NCBI GenBank assembly: GCA_029433365.1
Contig: JAQTHZ010000002.1
Coordinates: forward strand, 124,001 to 188,000
DNA: 64,000 nucleotides
Direction: 5' to 3'
Origin: Orbaceae bacterium ESL0721
GTDB lineage: Bacteria; Pseudomonadota; Gammaproteobacteria; Enterobacterales; Orbaceae
Positions 49,241-58,139 of this stretch are shown here, in pieces. Below the pieces are notes generated by a model. It made no database searches. It had not been told where the DNA came from and saw nothing but the letters and a program-made list of their open reading frames with translations. Within the stretch, counting starts at the first letter, position 1. Every line of letters starts with the position of its first letter. Made by a program: the position numbers and the translations under genes.

Positions 49241-52200
49241 CGTTTTATCATTCCACTATCAAGCCAATACTGCGTACTTACTAACCCTGAACTTATCATG
49301 GTATTTAGACTCAGTTTAATATCTCTATATTTATCACAAGCGCGCCCGTCAGAGGCGTTGACCGCTTTAATATAAAAATTCTCACTATTTTTTTGACTAT
49401 TTTTGATGCCGAGCATCACATTTAATACCACCCCATCAGCGCTAAGTCTCTTAGCAATATCACTATTCTCAATTGTTAATAGATAGATTGGTGATGCTGG
49501 CCAGCGCTCGGTTTCAAGTTGCCTAAAACCGAGTCGTGTTGTCCCTCTAATCTCAAACTCCAGCTCTGGGAAGTTATAATCAGGATTATCAAGGTCGATA
49601 TCTTGATAGTAGACATTCTCTTTTTTGATCATGTTAAGATTATCTAACAAGCCAATATATTTTACTGTCGAGTAGAGATCCATATTGGCTGACCGGAAAT
49701 AGAAGTTAGCAATACGTAAATTTTTACTTAAAAAGCAGAGCATTGCACCAACTGCTGCGGTTGTTTTAGGGTCATCAATCCGCTCCTGTTTATGGAATGG
49801 GTACCAGCTCCCCGTATGGTAGCCATGTAACGGCAGAATTCGCCCAGCAGGGATAGCCGCGCGTGAACGGAAATAGCTCTGGATACCCGGTAACCGTGAT
49901 GGGCGCCCAGTAAGTAACAGCACATCACACTGGTAACAGGCGATAATCTCGGATAATGCATCGAAGGTTTTACAGATATTAAAGTAGTCACCACGCAAAA
50001 AGAGGTGGTGAATAGATTTCAGGTTAATTTCGATATTGAGATCTAAAATGGTGAAGTCTGGATTCTGTAGTGCACGGCGAATCGGCTCATTAATAAAGTT
50101 GAGGACACTATCGGTCACACCATTTAGATCTAAGAGTTCTCGAAAAGTGGTGTAACGGATATGTTGATCAGTTTTTAACGGTTCATACTGTTCATACTCT
50201 TTTAAAATCTGTAGCCCTAGCGGAGTAAAAACCTGTAAAGTTAACTGTTGCCGTAACACTGCATCTTGGACGGATAGCTGCTGTGAACCGATAATTTGCG
50301 ATAGAATCGGATTTGGATCCGTAAGCCCAGCCTCTTTTAAGCCATTAGTGAGTGAAGTTAGCACGCTATTTTGAATAATATCGAGCAAAATATCATCGCC
50401 CGCCACTTTAAATCCATCACGAAACCGCTGAATAGGGACAATATAGGCGTTACTCCCTTTAGATTGCCCATTGGTGCCATAATCTAACATATAGTCATTA
50501 ATGACGAGATCTGTAGTACCACCCCCAATATCAACTGAGGCGATGGTCAATTTCTGCTTATCGATCTTATCTGGACGAACCATGGCAGAGATGAACTCTT
50601 CAGGGCGACCATTGTAGTTATTTTGTGTCTCATTAAAGAGATAGACCACCTGCCCACAGGTCGCTTCATCCCACTGAATATGTACTTCAGGGAGTTGTGG
50701 CCAGATGCTGTTATTTTTCTCTGTAAAATCGATATCGTCATCGCTGCTATCCCAACCTAAACTTTTCCAAACCAGCCCAATTGCTTGGTAGATGCAACTG
50801 CGGAAAATCTCCTGTTCTGGTTTTGGCATCGCTGGGGGGATAGTTAAAATGACAGAACGTAATACGCGCGGCGTTTTGGCATGTTCAAGTTTATTACGCT
50901 GCGCAACACTGTTCATCTGCATCAATGCTTGCATTAACACTTCACAGAGCATAAAAGTCATGAGTGAACTACGTGAATATTTTGGATGGAAGACCGGCAT
51001 TTTACGATCAAACTCTTCAGCAACATCATCCCTTAAGATGTGTAACGCTTCACCATACTCATTAATCAAGCTAGAGAAAGGCTCACTAGTAGCAAAAGGT
51101 TCATGATCACTTTTCACATAGTGTGAATTAAAGCGCCAACCCTGTTCATATTTCTCCCGATCCCACAAGTAACGTTTTGGGCTAGAGAGTCCAGTTGCCC
51201 CTTCGTTCCCTTCTCGGCAACTGGCAAGTCTACTCGCTTCAGCGCCAACCCGAACAATGCTTGGCCAGCGAAACGCATCGCGCCGCCCACTTTGCAGTGA
51301 AAAATGTTCTTTACCAAAAAAGGGCTGCACAAACTCAACGCGGCTCTCAAACGGTTCATTGTAGACCTGCTCGGGGCGGGTTAAATCACGAATCTCTAAC
51401 TCATAACGGCGATTTAAACTATCTTTATCCTGTTTATGATCCTCAATTAAAATACCGCAAGTCCGTGAATTACCGACATCTAAAATCATATCGACGGGGA
51501 TAGAGTCGACCAGATCGCTGCTCTTATTCGAGACAATTTTAATGGTTGGCAGTGCTAAAGCGTCGGCTAGCAGATTAACGATATTCAGGTAGTGACCATA
51601 ATAGACCTTATTTTTAATCTCACCTGCCACATCATCTTTATGGATATTTAGCCGTTCTGGTTGCGGCGCTAACTCTTGGAAGAGATCTAACAACCAATTG
51701 GTCACCCATTTCAGCTCTAAATACCAAGAGATATGATCTGAACGGTGCGCTAAACTAAATACCGCACCAGTTTTAATATCATTTTCGGTGGGTGCTAAAT
51801 AGGCAACATCTTGCTGATTAGGGAAAACTTTAGTATCAAATGCGAAGGTTACGCGGTGAGTATTGCCGTTAACATCCTCCCCCTCTGGGATAGAGACAAC
51901 TCTTACTCGGCACCAGTTGTGCGGACCTTTATCAAAACGGTCAGGGGGTAGTGAGCGTAATAGTGGCACTGGTAACCAGATATCATTATAGAGTTTCAGT
52001 GAGTGCTCTACACTGATCTCCTGCATCGGTTGTACCGATTGGGTGAGGTTGTTTGGCATAAAAAATTGCCCACTATCGAGATCCTCAATCAGTCGAACTA
52101 GCGGACCGCTCTCGGTCGTATCGACAAAATTGCCACTCTGTTTTGCGCGCCATGCCCTATCTTTCCAATCAATTTTCAGTGCAAAATCAAGAAACTGAAT

Positions 52201-52257
52201 ACCGCTATTCATGATTAACGTCACTTCTTGACCATAATTACGTAACTCTGGAAGCAT
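49237..52257 (-). CDS. srfB: SrfB-like actin/Hsp70-fold ATPase
   Basis: A 1006-residue protein that follows SrfB of enteric bacteria from the start (VTLIMNSGIQFLDFALKI) onwards. An N-terminal beta domain (1-240) precedes an actin/Hsp70-type ATPase. Phosphate-1 is DVGNSRT at 260-266, phosphate-2 is DIGGGTTD at 576-583 and the adenosine motif region is LLTGRPSRLP at 781-790. The large insertion between the two phosphate loops is a family trait. It has no signal peptide or span, so it is cytosolic. It is translationally coupled to srfC downstream and lies 65 bases after srfA. Confidence 0.9.
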   Translation of the reverse strand: MLPELRNYGQEVTLIMNSGIQFLDFALKIDWKDRAWRAKQSGNFVDTTESGPLVRLIEDLDSGQFFMPNNLTQSVQPMQEISVEHSLKLYNDIWLPVPLLRSLPPDRFDKGPHNWCRVRVVSIPEGEDVNGNTHRVTFAFDTKVFPNQQDVAYLAPTENDIKTGAVFSLAHRSDHISWYLELKWVTNWLLDLFQELAPQPERLNIHKDDVAGEIKNKVYYGHYLNIVNLLADALALPTIKIVSNKSSDLVDSIPVDMILDVGNSRTCGILIEDHKQDKDSLNRRYELEIRDLTRPEQVYNEPFESRVEFVQPFFGKEHFSLQSGRRDAFRWPSIVRVGAEASRLASCREGNEGATGLSSPKRYLWDREKYEQGWRFNSHYVKSDHEPFATSEPFSSLINEYGEALHILRDDVAEEFDRKMPVFHPKYSRSSLMTFMLCEVLMQALMQMNSVAQRNKLEHAKTPRVLRSVILTIPPAMPKPEQEIFRSCIYQAIGLVWKSLGWDSSDDDIDFTEKNNSIWPQLPEVHIQWDEATCGQVVYLFNETQNNYNGRPEEFISAMVRPDKIDKQKLTIASVDIGGGTTDLVINDYMLDYGTNGQSKGSNAYIVPIQRFRDGFKVAGDDILLDIIQNSVLTSLTNGLKEAGLTDPNPILSQIIGSQQLSVQDAVLRQQLTLQVFTPLGLQILKEYEQYEPLKTDQHIRYTTFRELLDLNGVTDSVLNFINEPIRRALQNPDFTILDLNIEINLKSIHHLFLRGDYFNICKTFDALSEIIACYQCDVLLLTGRPSRLPGIQSYFRSRAAIPAGRILPLHGYHTGSWYPFHKQERIDDPKTTAAVGAMLCFLSKNLRIANFYFRSANMDLYSTVKYIGLLDNLNMIKKENVYYQDIDLDNPDYNFPELEFEIRGTTRLGFRQLETERWPASPIYLLTIENSDIAKRLSADGVVLNVMLGIKNSQKNSENFYIKAVNASDGRACDKYRDIKLSLNTMISSGLVSTQYWLDSGMIKR

Positions 52258-52322
52258 AAAAAACCACTCTTATTAAACTTATTTCACAACTCTTATAAAC
52301 AGGGGAACTATTTTAAGAGCGA

Positions 52323-53804
52323 TCAGTTCTTCTTAATTGTTATCGGGAATTTTGACCCACTATCATAAAAACCCTGACAATCGGCTGAGCTATTTTTACC
52401 CGCAGCACACTGGATTTTAGGGAGTTGATATTTACTGTTATCACTACATTGTGCCTCAGCGTTGCTGGTAATATTTAGTTGAGACTGTGCAATATTACTG
52501 CCTATATTCCCAACACATTTGACACCATCACTACGTGTTAACGTCACTTCACCATTGCCTTGATTAAAATCATACTGTAAACGTAGTGGTTTACCGGTCG
52601 TTTTATCTTGAATACCACCACCCACAGTCCATGAGCCATTTAAGAATTTAGTTGATCCCTGCGTCATCGCATCAGCAGGCAGTGCTAACTTATTATCGGC
52701 CGTAGTTGCCGCATTAGGGTCAATCAACTGGTTATTAGCGCCGTTTTTATTAGCGGTATTCTCTTGTCTATTATCACTGCTATTTTTATCATCACTCTTA
52801 TCGGCACTACTATCTTTGTTATCTAAGTTATCGCTATTATCAGCTAAATCAGGCAGATTTATCTCATCAGTCGGCTGTGGTGTATCTGGAGTTATTGGAG
52901 CGATCGCAGAATTTGGATCAAGGTTAGGGTCAATATTAGGATCAATCGGTGCGCTGGTATTGATTTGACCGGTACCATTTAGAGTAGAACCTTTAATCAC
53001 ACCTATTGGCGTTGTTACCTGCTTAATTATATGTTTCTCATCTGGTTTATCGCTGTTAATAGCAACATCACCCCCACCATTTGTTGTTAGGTTAGGAAGC
53101 GAAACATCGTGGGATGGTTTAAAGAAGCAGCCCCGTAATAGAAAGAGTGCAAGTAGTAAAAGTAAAAGAGCTAGTAACCAAAACCACGCTCTCTTCCACC
53201 ATGGTTTGGTTACAACTACTGCTGCTGGTGTAATTGTTGGTATAACCGCTGGTTGAATAACCGGTTTTGGTTTAAGGCAGGCAAATGGTGAACCTGAAGG
53301 TCTACTCTGTGGATGGATGAAGCCCCAAAAAGTGATAACCGGTTTACCATTAACGATATAGAGATACTCTTCACTTGGGAATCGGATAACAGCAAGATTT
53401 TGCGCATCACTATTTGTGGTTGGATCATAGATCAGTCGGCTAAATAGGAGTTGATCTCCCTCTAAATTTTGACGGTTTGCCAGCTGTTTACCTAAGGCGA
53501 TCACTCTCTCTTCGAATTGGATAAGTGATTGGTAAGCAGCTTCGCGCTCCTCTTCACTTGCCGAGCTCCACGGTATGATATCGTATTGGCCATCAGGCGC
53601 ATCGGATTGAAAAGGGATATACCAATCAATATTATTACCTTGATCATTGCGCTCTGGGATAGCTAAAAAATCAGCATATTCGCGACCTATTTTTACCCGT
53701 AAGGTTTCACGGATCTGGCTTGCTACAAGAATAACTGCTTTACCATCTTGCCCTAATAGCTGAAAATCCTTGATATCACCACTTCGAAGCAATGTATTTA
53801 CCAT
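52323..53804 (-). CDS. srfA: SrfA family membrane protein
   Basis: A 493-residue single-span protein and the first gene of the cluster. The N-terminus LLRSGDIKDFQLLGQDGKAV and RETLRV, then FLAIP (46-50), NNIDWYIPF (58-65) and YIVNGKPVI (149-157) mark the SrfA N-terminal region. The membrane span is at about 206-224, flanked by Lys/Arg on the N-side, which supports an N-in topology. An Asn/Asp-rich linker (260-370) leads to a small periplasmic C-terminal domain (about 385-493) with three to four cysteines (KCVG, QCSD, QCAAG, DCQG). AAGGAAAG precedes the ATG. The N-terminal motifs recur in the two VWA proteins at 35527-38324. Confidence 0.87.
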   Translation of the reverse strand: MVNTLLRSGDIKDFQLLGQDGKAVILVASQIRETLRVKIGREYADFLAIPERNDQGNNIDWYIPFQSDAPDGQYDIIPWSSASEEEREAAYQSLIQFEERVIALGKQLANRQNLEGDQLLFSRLIYDPTTNSDAQNLAVIRFPSEEYLYIVNGKPVITFWGFIHPQSRPSGSPFACLKPKPVIQPAVIPTITPAAVVVTKPWWKRAWFWLLALLLLLLALFLLRGCFFKPSHDVSLPNLTTNGGGDVAINSDKPDEKHIIKQVTTPIGVIKGSTLNGTGQINTSAPIDPNIDPNLDPNSAIAPITPDTPQPTDEINLPDLADNSDNLDNKDSSADKSDDKNSSDNRQENTANKNGANNQLIDPNAATTADNKLALPADAMTQGSTKFLNGSWTVGGGIQDKTTGKPLRLQYDFNQGNGEVTLTRSDGVKCVGNIGSNIAQSQLNITSNAEAQCSDNSKYQLPKIQCAAGKNSSADCQGFYDSGSKFPITIKKN

Positions 53805-53871
53805 ATAAACTGCTTTCCTTTTTTTAATTATAAGTTTTTTATAAAAATATTATTAACCTTAGGGGAAATAA

Positions 53872-53900
53872 GAGATAAGAAGATGACTGATGTATGTCAA
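53872..53900 (-). promoter_or_regulatory. Weak candidate promoter of the srf cluster
   Basis: TTGACA with TATCTC after a 17-base spacer, 68 bases before the srfA ATG. The -10 box matches only three of six positions. Confidence 0.3.
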
Positions 53901-53910
53901 TTTAGGGACA

Positions 53911-53970
53911 TATAAGTCATAATTCTCAGTATTCTAACAGAAAAACCTATCAATGTAATCATGACTTATA
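53911..53970. repeat. Inverted 10-base sites upstream of srfA
   Basis: TATAAGTCAT (53911-53920) and its inverse ATGACTTATA (53961-53970) are separated by 40 bases, just upstream of the candidate -35 box. Confidence 0.6.
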
Positions 53971-54101
53971 AGATGAGATGCACGATAAAAATGGGTGACA
54001 ACATTGGTAATAACATTAGTAACAACATAGATGTCAACAAACTTAATTGAATCAATATTTGGATGTTTTAGGCTTACGTTTTAGATCTGTTTTTTAGGAA
54101 A

Positions 54102-54114
54102 ATGTTTTAGGGTT
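54102..54114 (+). repeat. 13-base recurrent motif, copy 5 (exact)
   Basis: ATGTTTTAGGGTT with an AAA upstream flank, between srfA and gsp. A near copy ATGTTTTAGGCTT lies at 54063. Confidence 0.75.
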
Positions 54115-54271
54115 GAGTACTTAAGATCAATCTTTACAGTGGTATATGAAAAGTGGAATAAAATAGGTAGAAGAGGGGAAAAAAGCGACTTAAGCGTAAA
54201 ATCTTTGATTATGATCAAGTTTGATTAGCATAATGTAAAATAGGTGAGTGAGTCGATAAATCGCGACTCAG

Positions 54272-54345
54272 CACTTCATACTATTTATTCACTTCATACT
54301 ATTCATTTCATACTATTCAGTTCGTACTATTCATTTCATACTAAT
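54272..54345. repeat. 14-bp tandem array (5 units)
   Basis: Units of the form CATTTCATACTATT start at 54272 (with a 4-base insertion), 54290, 54304, 54318 and 54332. The array abuts the 3' end of gsp. Confidence 0.85.
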
Positions 54346-54357
54346 TTGTCTATCACA

Positions 54358-56229
54358 CTACTTTTTTTCAAAATAACTATCGCTAACAACGCGTAATGGC
54401 TGCATATCACTTTCCCCTTTAATCACTAATGATCTATCAGAGCGAATACAGGTTCCGCCATAATGTCCACCTACAGTAAAGGTACAGAGTTGAATATATC
54501 GGTCAGCAACTTTGGGTAGACAGCACAACTCTTGGTAGATATTCTCTTGCTTTGCAAAACGCCCTGCTGTCTTATCTAGCTCCTCCTCTTGGTGACCAAT
54601 TAACTGGATATTATCGCCACAGCGCCCAGCAATCGGTTTTACCGCATACCCTTTTTTAATCAGTGAATCATTCAGTTCAAAAGAGGCCTCTAAGAGATAA
54701 CGGTGATTTGGAAAGAGCGACCAGAGCACCGGTAAAATTGCCTTATTACTCGGAATAGCGGTCCAGAGTGGTTCAAAAACGGTGACCTCAGGGCGCAATA
54801 ATACATCCATTAAACGCACTTTATCCTCAGGGTGACCGGTGCGAATTGGCACTCCTGCCACTTGTGCTTCACTCTCTTCCCGTAATTGTTCCAGCACCGT
54901 CTCCCATGCCCAAGTTTTCCAGACACAGTTAACAACCCTATCTTCATCATCAATTAATTGACCTTGAGATCCCCAACGTAACTGCTCTAAACCTTGTAAA
55001 ATTTTGCTCTCAAAACCGGCTTTGCTTATCGCTCTTTGCATAAAGAGGGCGTGATAATTCTCTTCACCATCGTGATCTTGCATGATATGGATAAACGGTT
55101 TAGCATCGGTATGTTGCCAGCAGTTAGCTAAAAAGTTGAGCAGTCCTCTACCCGGATCAGTACCTACAGTTAATCCAGCTTCAGTTGCCCATCTACCTAA
55201 AATCAGCCCAGCTTCAGTGTGGCAGGAGGCAGAGTCAGCATTATATTCATACACTTTTAACCCCTGCTCACTCATACAGAAGTCAAGGCGACCTGTCACC
55301 ATCTGATAACGTCGATGTTGCCATGATAACCGTAAACGGGGCCATAAAATTTCGGGAATATTGAAATAGCGCAGCAGATTATCATCTTTTAATACTTTAT
55401 CGGTGGCATGGAGATACATTAGGTGGAGCTCATTGGTGGCACGGATCAGCTCCTGTTCGGCGCTTGCTGAGATCATAAAATAGCGATAGGGATCATCTTG
55501 GTTCACATGATGCCCTTTATCGAGCACATAAGCGTTTTCAACAGGATCACCTTCATTTAACCATTTATGGCTAAACTGACCAAGATTAGGTACAGTATCA
55601 CTGATAATAGCAAGCAGTTCTGGGCGGGTATTGGGTTGTGGTAGGCTATGCTCGGTATCGCTAGTCTGAATCATCCAACCTAAAATAGTGGTATCATCAA
55701 AAGTATCTTTTAAGAGGTAACCCGCATCGCTCACCTCCATGGTCAATTCACGAGTCCACTGTTGTCCAGCGGGTAGCCGTTTATCATCAACATTCTGCTC
55801 GGCTATCCGAATTTTATCGGCAAATACTTCAGTAATAATGGCGATATGCCCAGTCCGTTTAAACATTCCCCCTTCTGCCCAGATAAGTAACGCACCAGCG
55901 GTAGGTGCTTTTTTACTACCATTGGCAAATGCTTGGAGCGGAAGAATCTTTTCTGTAATCACTTCACGTAAAAAACGGAGTGAGAAGATCTCATATGCCA
56001 TGCCGACATCAGTAAAGACAACACCATAATTTAAATAGAGAAAACGGCGCGCAAATTCGACACATTGCCATTTAAAACCCATATATTCGCGCCCAATATA
56101 GCTCCGATAGGAGACATCGCTCGGGAAATCAGATGGATTGGTCGTTGCGTAATTAGAAGAATAGATAGCGACACCACTTGGTGCATGCCCAAGTAACGTC
56201 CCAAAAGATTCAGAAACATGTTCAGACAT
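54358..56229 (-). CDS. gsp: Bifunctional glutathionylspermidine amidase/synthetase
   Basis: Gsp joins glutathione to spermidine and hydrolyses the product. The 623-residue protein (619 in E. coli) has an N-terminal CHAP amidase with the nucleophile Cys56 in GFKWQCVEFARRF and a histidine in RTGHIAIITEV, then an ATP-grasp synthetase (about 210-623) with KVYEYNADSASCHTEAGLIL, VNCVWKTWAWE, VKPIAGRCGDN and GGHYGGTCIRSD. The family is restricted mainly to enterobacteria-like species and kinetoplastids. It is transcribed toward srfA, with 553 bases between. Confidence 0.97.
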   Translation of the reverse strand: MSEHVSESFGTLLGHAPSGVAIYSSNYATTNPSDFPSDVSYRSYIGREYMGFKWQCVEFARRFLYLNYGVVFTDVGMAYEIFSLRFLREVITEKILPLQAFANGSKKAPTAGALLIWAEGGMFKRTGHIAIITEVFADKIRIAEQNVDDKRLPAGQQWTRELTMEVSDAGYLLKDTFDDTTILGWMIQTSDTEHSLPQPNTRPELLAIISDTVPNLGQFSHKWLNEGDPVENAYVLDKGHHVNQDDPYRYFMISASAEQELIRATNELHLMYLHATDKVLKDDNLLRYFNIPEILWPRLRLSWQHRRYQMVTGRLDFCMSEQGLKVYEYNADSASCHTEAGLILGRWATEAGLTVGTDPGRGLLNFLANCWQHTDAKPFIHIMQDHDGEENYHALFMQRAISKAGFESKILQGLEQLRWGSQGQLIDDEDRVVNCVWKTWAWETVLEQLREESEAQVAGVPIRTGHPEDKVRLMDVLLRPEVTVFEPLWTAIPSNKAILPVLWSLFPNHRYLLEASFELNDSLIKKGYAVKPIAGRCGDNIQLIGHQEEELDKTAGRFAKQENIYQELCCLPKVADRYIQLCTFTVGGHYGGTCIRSDRSLVIKGESDMQPLRVVSDSYFEKK

Positions 56230-56309
56230 AATCTTTTAGACCTTTTATATCGATAAAAGAGAGGTGGTTATTATATCAACAAAAATGGGGTAAACGAATT
56301 CTTAAAAAA

Positions 56310-56378
56310 ACAGCTAAAAAAAACAGTTAAAAATATAGTTAAAAAAGTAGCTAAAAAATGGTTAAAAAGATATCGCTA
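56310..56378. repeat. 12-14-bp decayed tandem array
   Basis: Units of the type ACAGTTAAAAA recur at 56310, 56323, 56335, 56348 and 56361, reaching the tusC stop codon. Confidence 0.65.
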
Positions 56379-56762
56379 AAAATGCAAGATGGTATCTTGC
56401 TGAGCCAATAGATCTTCTAGATGTAAATTATCAACCACTTTGATGGTCATTGAGTTAGTTGTAATGCAGTTGTGGCTCTTATCAAATTGATCGGCAAAGA
56501 GGGGAGAAAATCGATCTAATGTATCGCCATCAATATAGAGATCATCAATATCATATAGGGTCACCATTTTTAGCGTGGCGATATAGTCCCGCATTAAAAT
56601 CGTATCGGGTTGCTGATTGGGTAAAAGGTGGAGCGCACCGCCATCCATAAAAATAAGGGTGATATGGTTGATATCTGATAGCGCTAATGCGATATCAAGC
56701 GCCTCACGCCCTTTAGCATTGCCATGTGGGGGATGAGTGATAATAATTGCGATATTCTTCAT
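56376..56762 (-). CDS. tusC: Sulfurtransferase complex subunit TusC (DsrF family)
   Basis: A 128-residue DsrE/F-fold protein matching TusC: HPPHGNAKGREALDIALAL, DGGALHLLPNQQPDTILMRDY (split at PNQ), VTLYDIDDLYI and the C-terminal DTILHF. TusBCD forms a hexamer relaying sulfur from TusA to TusE for 2-thiouridine in tRNA. The partner tusD lies upstream; tusB, which normally follows, is missing from the 146-base gap before gsp. Confidence 0.9.
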   Translation of the reverse strand: MKNIAIIITHPPHGNAKGREALDIALALSDINHITLIFMDGGALHLLPNQQPDTILMRDYIATLKMVTLYDIDDLYIDGDTLDRFSPLFADQFDKSHNCITTNSMTIKVVDNLHLEDLLAQQDTILHF

Positions 56763-56882
56763 AAATCTTTAACCTCTACGGCAAACGGATAGCGCGACTT
56801 GCATATATTTGGGTCAATTGCTACTTAGGCAAAAGTATTAATTAAACAAAAGTATTGATTACGCAAAAGTGATCTGAAAGAT

Positions 56883-57245
56883 CTAAAATTGTATCGTGCG
56901 ATCCGACGCCGCAATGGCTTCACTTAACTCACCAAGTCCAACCAGTTCAAAACAGTCAGCTAAGTTATCAACAGTTACCCCGCGCCGTTGCCCCGCTGCA
57001 ATACAGATTGCCAATTTTACTCCGTAATCTTTTGCCAATTTTTGCCAAGCTAACTGTAGATCAAACTCATCATTAGCCGGATCAACATAACAGTTGCCAT
57101 TATAGACACCATCGGCATAAAAAAAGAGGGTATTAATGGTATGAGGAGTAGCGGTTAGGAGTGTCTGCGCAAATTGATAAGCGGTATAGGCAGATTGGGT
57201 CCCATAAGCGGGACCCGTAATAATGAGTGTATATGATCTCACCAT
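56883..57245 (-). CDS. tusD: Sulfurtransferase complex subunit TusD (DsrE family)
   Basis: A 120-residue protein with ITGPAYGTQSAYTAYQFAQ at the N-terminus, FFYADGVYNGNCY, EFDLQLAWQKL and the persulfide-carrying Cys81 in AICIAAGQRRGV. It ends SDRTIQF, like E. coli TusD. It is the catalytic relay subunit of TusBCD. It is separated from tusC by 120 bases, wider than usual, and that gap contains three AAAAGTATT-type repeats. Confidence 0.93.
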   Translation of the reverse strand: MVRSYTLIITGPAYGTQSAYTAYQFAQTLLTATPHTINTLFFYADGVYNGNCYVDPANDEFDLQLAWQKLAKDYGVKLAICIAAGQRRGVTVDNLADCFELVGLGELSEAIAASDRTIQF

Positions 57246-57265
57246 AACTTTATTTTTAATAAAGG

Positions 57266-57335
57266 CTGTTATTAATGAACAGTTATTAATGGACTGTTAT
57301 TAACGAACTGTTATTAACGAACTGTTATTAATAAA
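57266..57335. repeat. 14-bp tandem array (5 units)
   Basis: Units CTGTTATTAACGAA at 57266, 57280, 57294, 57308 and 57322; two are identical and the outer ones are diverged. It lies between fkpA and tusD. Confidence 0.9.
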
Positions 57336-57365
57336 CTAATTATTAATAATTAGCTATTTAATTAA

Positions 57366-58139
57366 TTAGTTAGTTAATTTTGGTTTTTCTTGATCATCAA
57401 TGCCTAATAGTTCAACATCAAAAACTAACGTTGATGCAGCGCCAATTCCAGCATTTTCACCTTGACCAGGCATACTTTGATTACCATAAGCTAAATCTGG
57501 TGGTAGTACTAATTTGATTTTACCGCCAACACCGATTAATTGAATCCCTTCTGTCCAACCTTTAATAACGCCATTAAGTGGGAATGTTGCTGTTTCACCA
57601 CGATCATAAGAGCTATCAAATTTACGTCCATCAATTAATGTACCTGTGTAGTGAACAATAACGGTATCATCAGCAGTTGGGTGTGGTCCAGTACCTTCTT
57701 GAACGATTTTGTATAAAAGACCTGAATCTGTCTTTTTCACGCCATCTTCTTTGGCAAACTCAGCACGGAATTTATCACCAGCAGCGGTATTTTCTTCAAT
57801 CTCTTTTTCAATTCGCGCTTTAGTTTCAGCTTGTAAGCGTTGGCTAAAGGCATCTAAAATAGTTTTAACTTCTGCATCTGTCTGTTGTGATGAATCACGA
57901 AATGTTTCACTAAAACCGCTAATAATATAATCAGTATCTGCTTTAATCTGATTTTGATCTAAATTAGCTTTCATATAACTTGCAAATGATGAGCCTAATG
58001 CATAAGCCTCTTTCTGCGCATCGGTAGTAATTTGTACTTTATCTGCTCTATTTGCATCAGTTGATTTTTTATCATCACAACCGACTAGCGCGACAATAAT
58101 AGCACTACTAAGCAATGTCATTTTAATTAATGATTTCAT
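57366..58139 (-). CDS. fkpA: FKBP-type peptidyl-prolyl isomerase FkpA (predicted lipoprotein)
   Basis: A periplasmic proline isomerase and chaperone of 257 residues from the ATG at 58139 (GGAGAG upstream). The N-terminal dimerisation helices (about 35-135) have AYALGSSFASYMKANL, and the FKBP domain (about 140-250) has VIVHYTGTLIDGRKFDSSYDRG and LVLPPDLAYGNQ. The signal peptide ends in a lipobox, VALVGC, so it should be lipid-anchored like Mip; E. coli FkpA is soluble. It is near the tus genes, as in E. coli. Confidence 0.93.
   Translation of the reverse strand: MKSLIKMTLLSSAIIVALVGCDDKKSTDANRADKVQITTDAQKEAYALGSSFASYMKANLDQNQIKADTDYIISGFSETFRDSSQQTDAEVKTILDAFSQRLQAETKARIEKEIEENTAAGDKFRAEFAKEDGVKKTDSGLLYKIVQEGTGPHPTADDTVIVHYTGTLIDGRKFDSSYDRGETATFPLNGVIKGWTEGIQLIGVGGKIKLVLPPDLAYGNQSMPGQGENAGIGAASTLVFDVELLGIDDQEKPKLTN

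Larger units (their letters stand above)
53805..54357. other. Regulatory intergenic region upstream of srfA
   Basis: No gene is present. From right to left it holds a 14-bp tandem array, an exact 13-base motif copy, an ACAAC/ATAAC-rich repeat patch (53998-54040) and a pair of inverted 10-base sites (53911-53970). On the minus strand a perfect TTGACA (53895-53900) has only a poor -10 box (TATCTC) 17 bases away, which suggests an activator-dependent srf promoter. Confidence 0.55.

Noticed and set aside
35527-53804. The srf cluster as a prophage or integrative element
   Set aside because: No integrase, phage structural gene, terminal repeat or adjacent tRNA was found, and base composition is not visibly different from neighbours.
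56230-56375. A hidden tusB gene
   Set aside because: The gap is too short and consists of A/T-rich repeat units with stop codons in all minus-strand frames examined.
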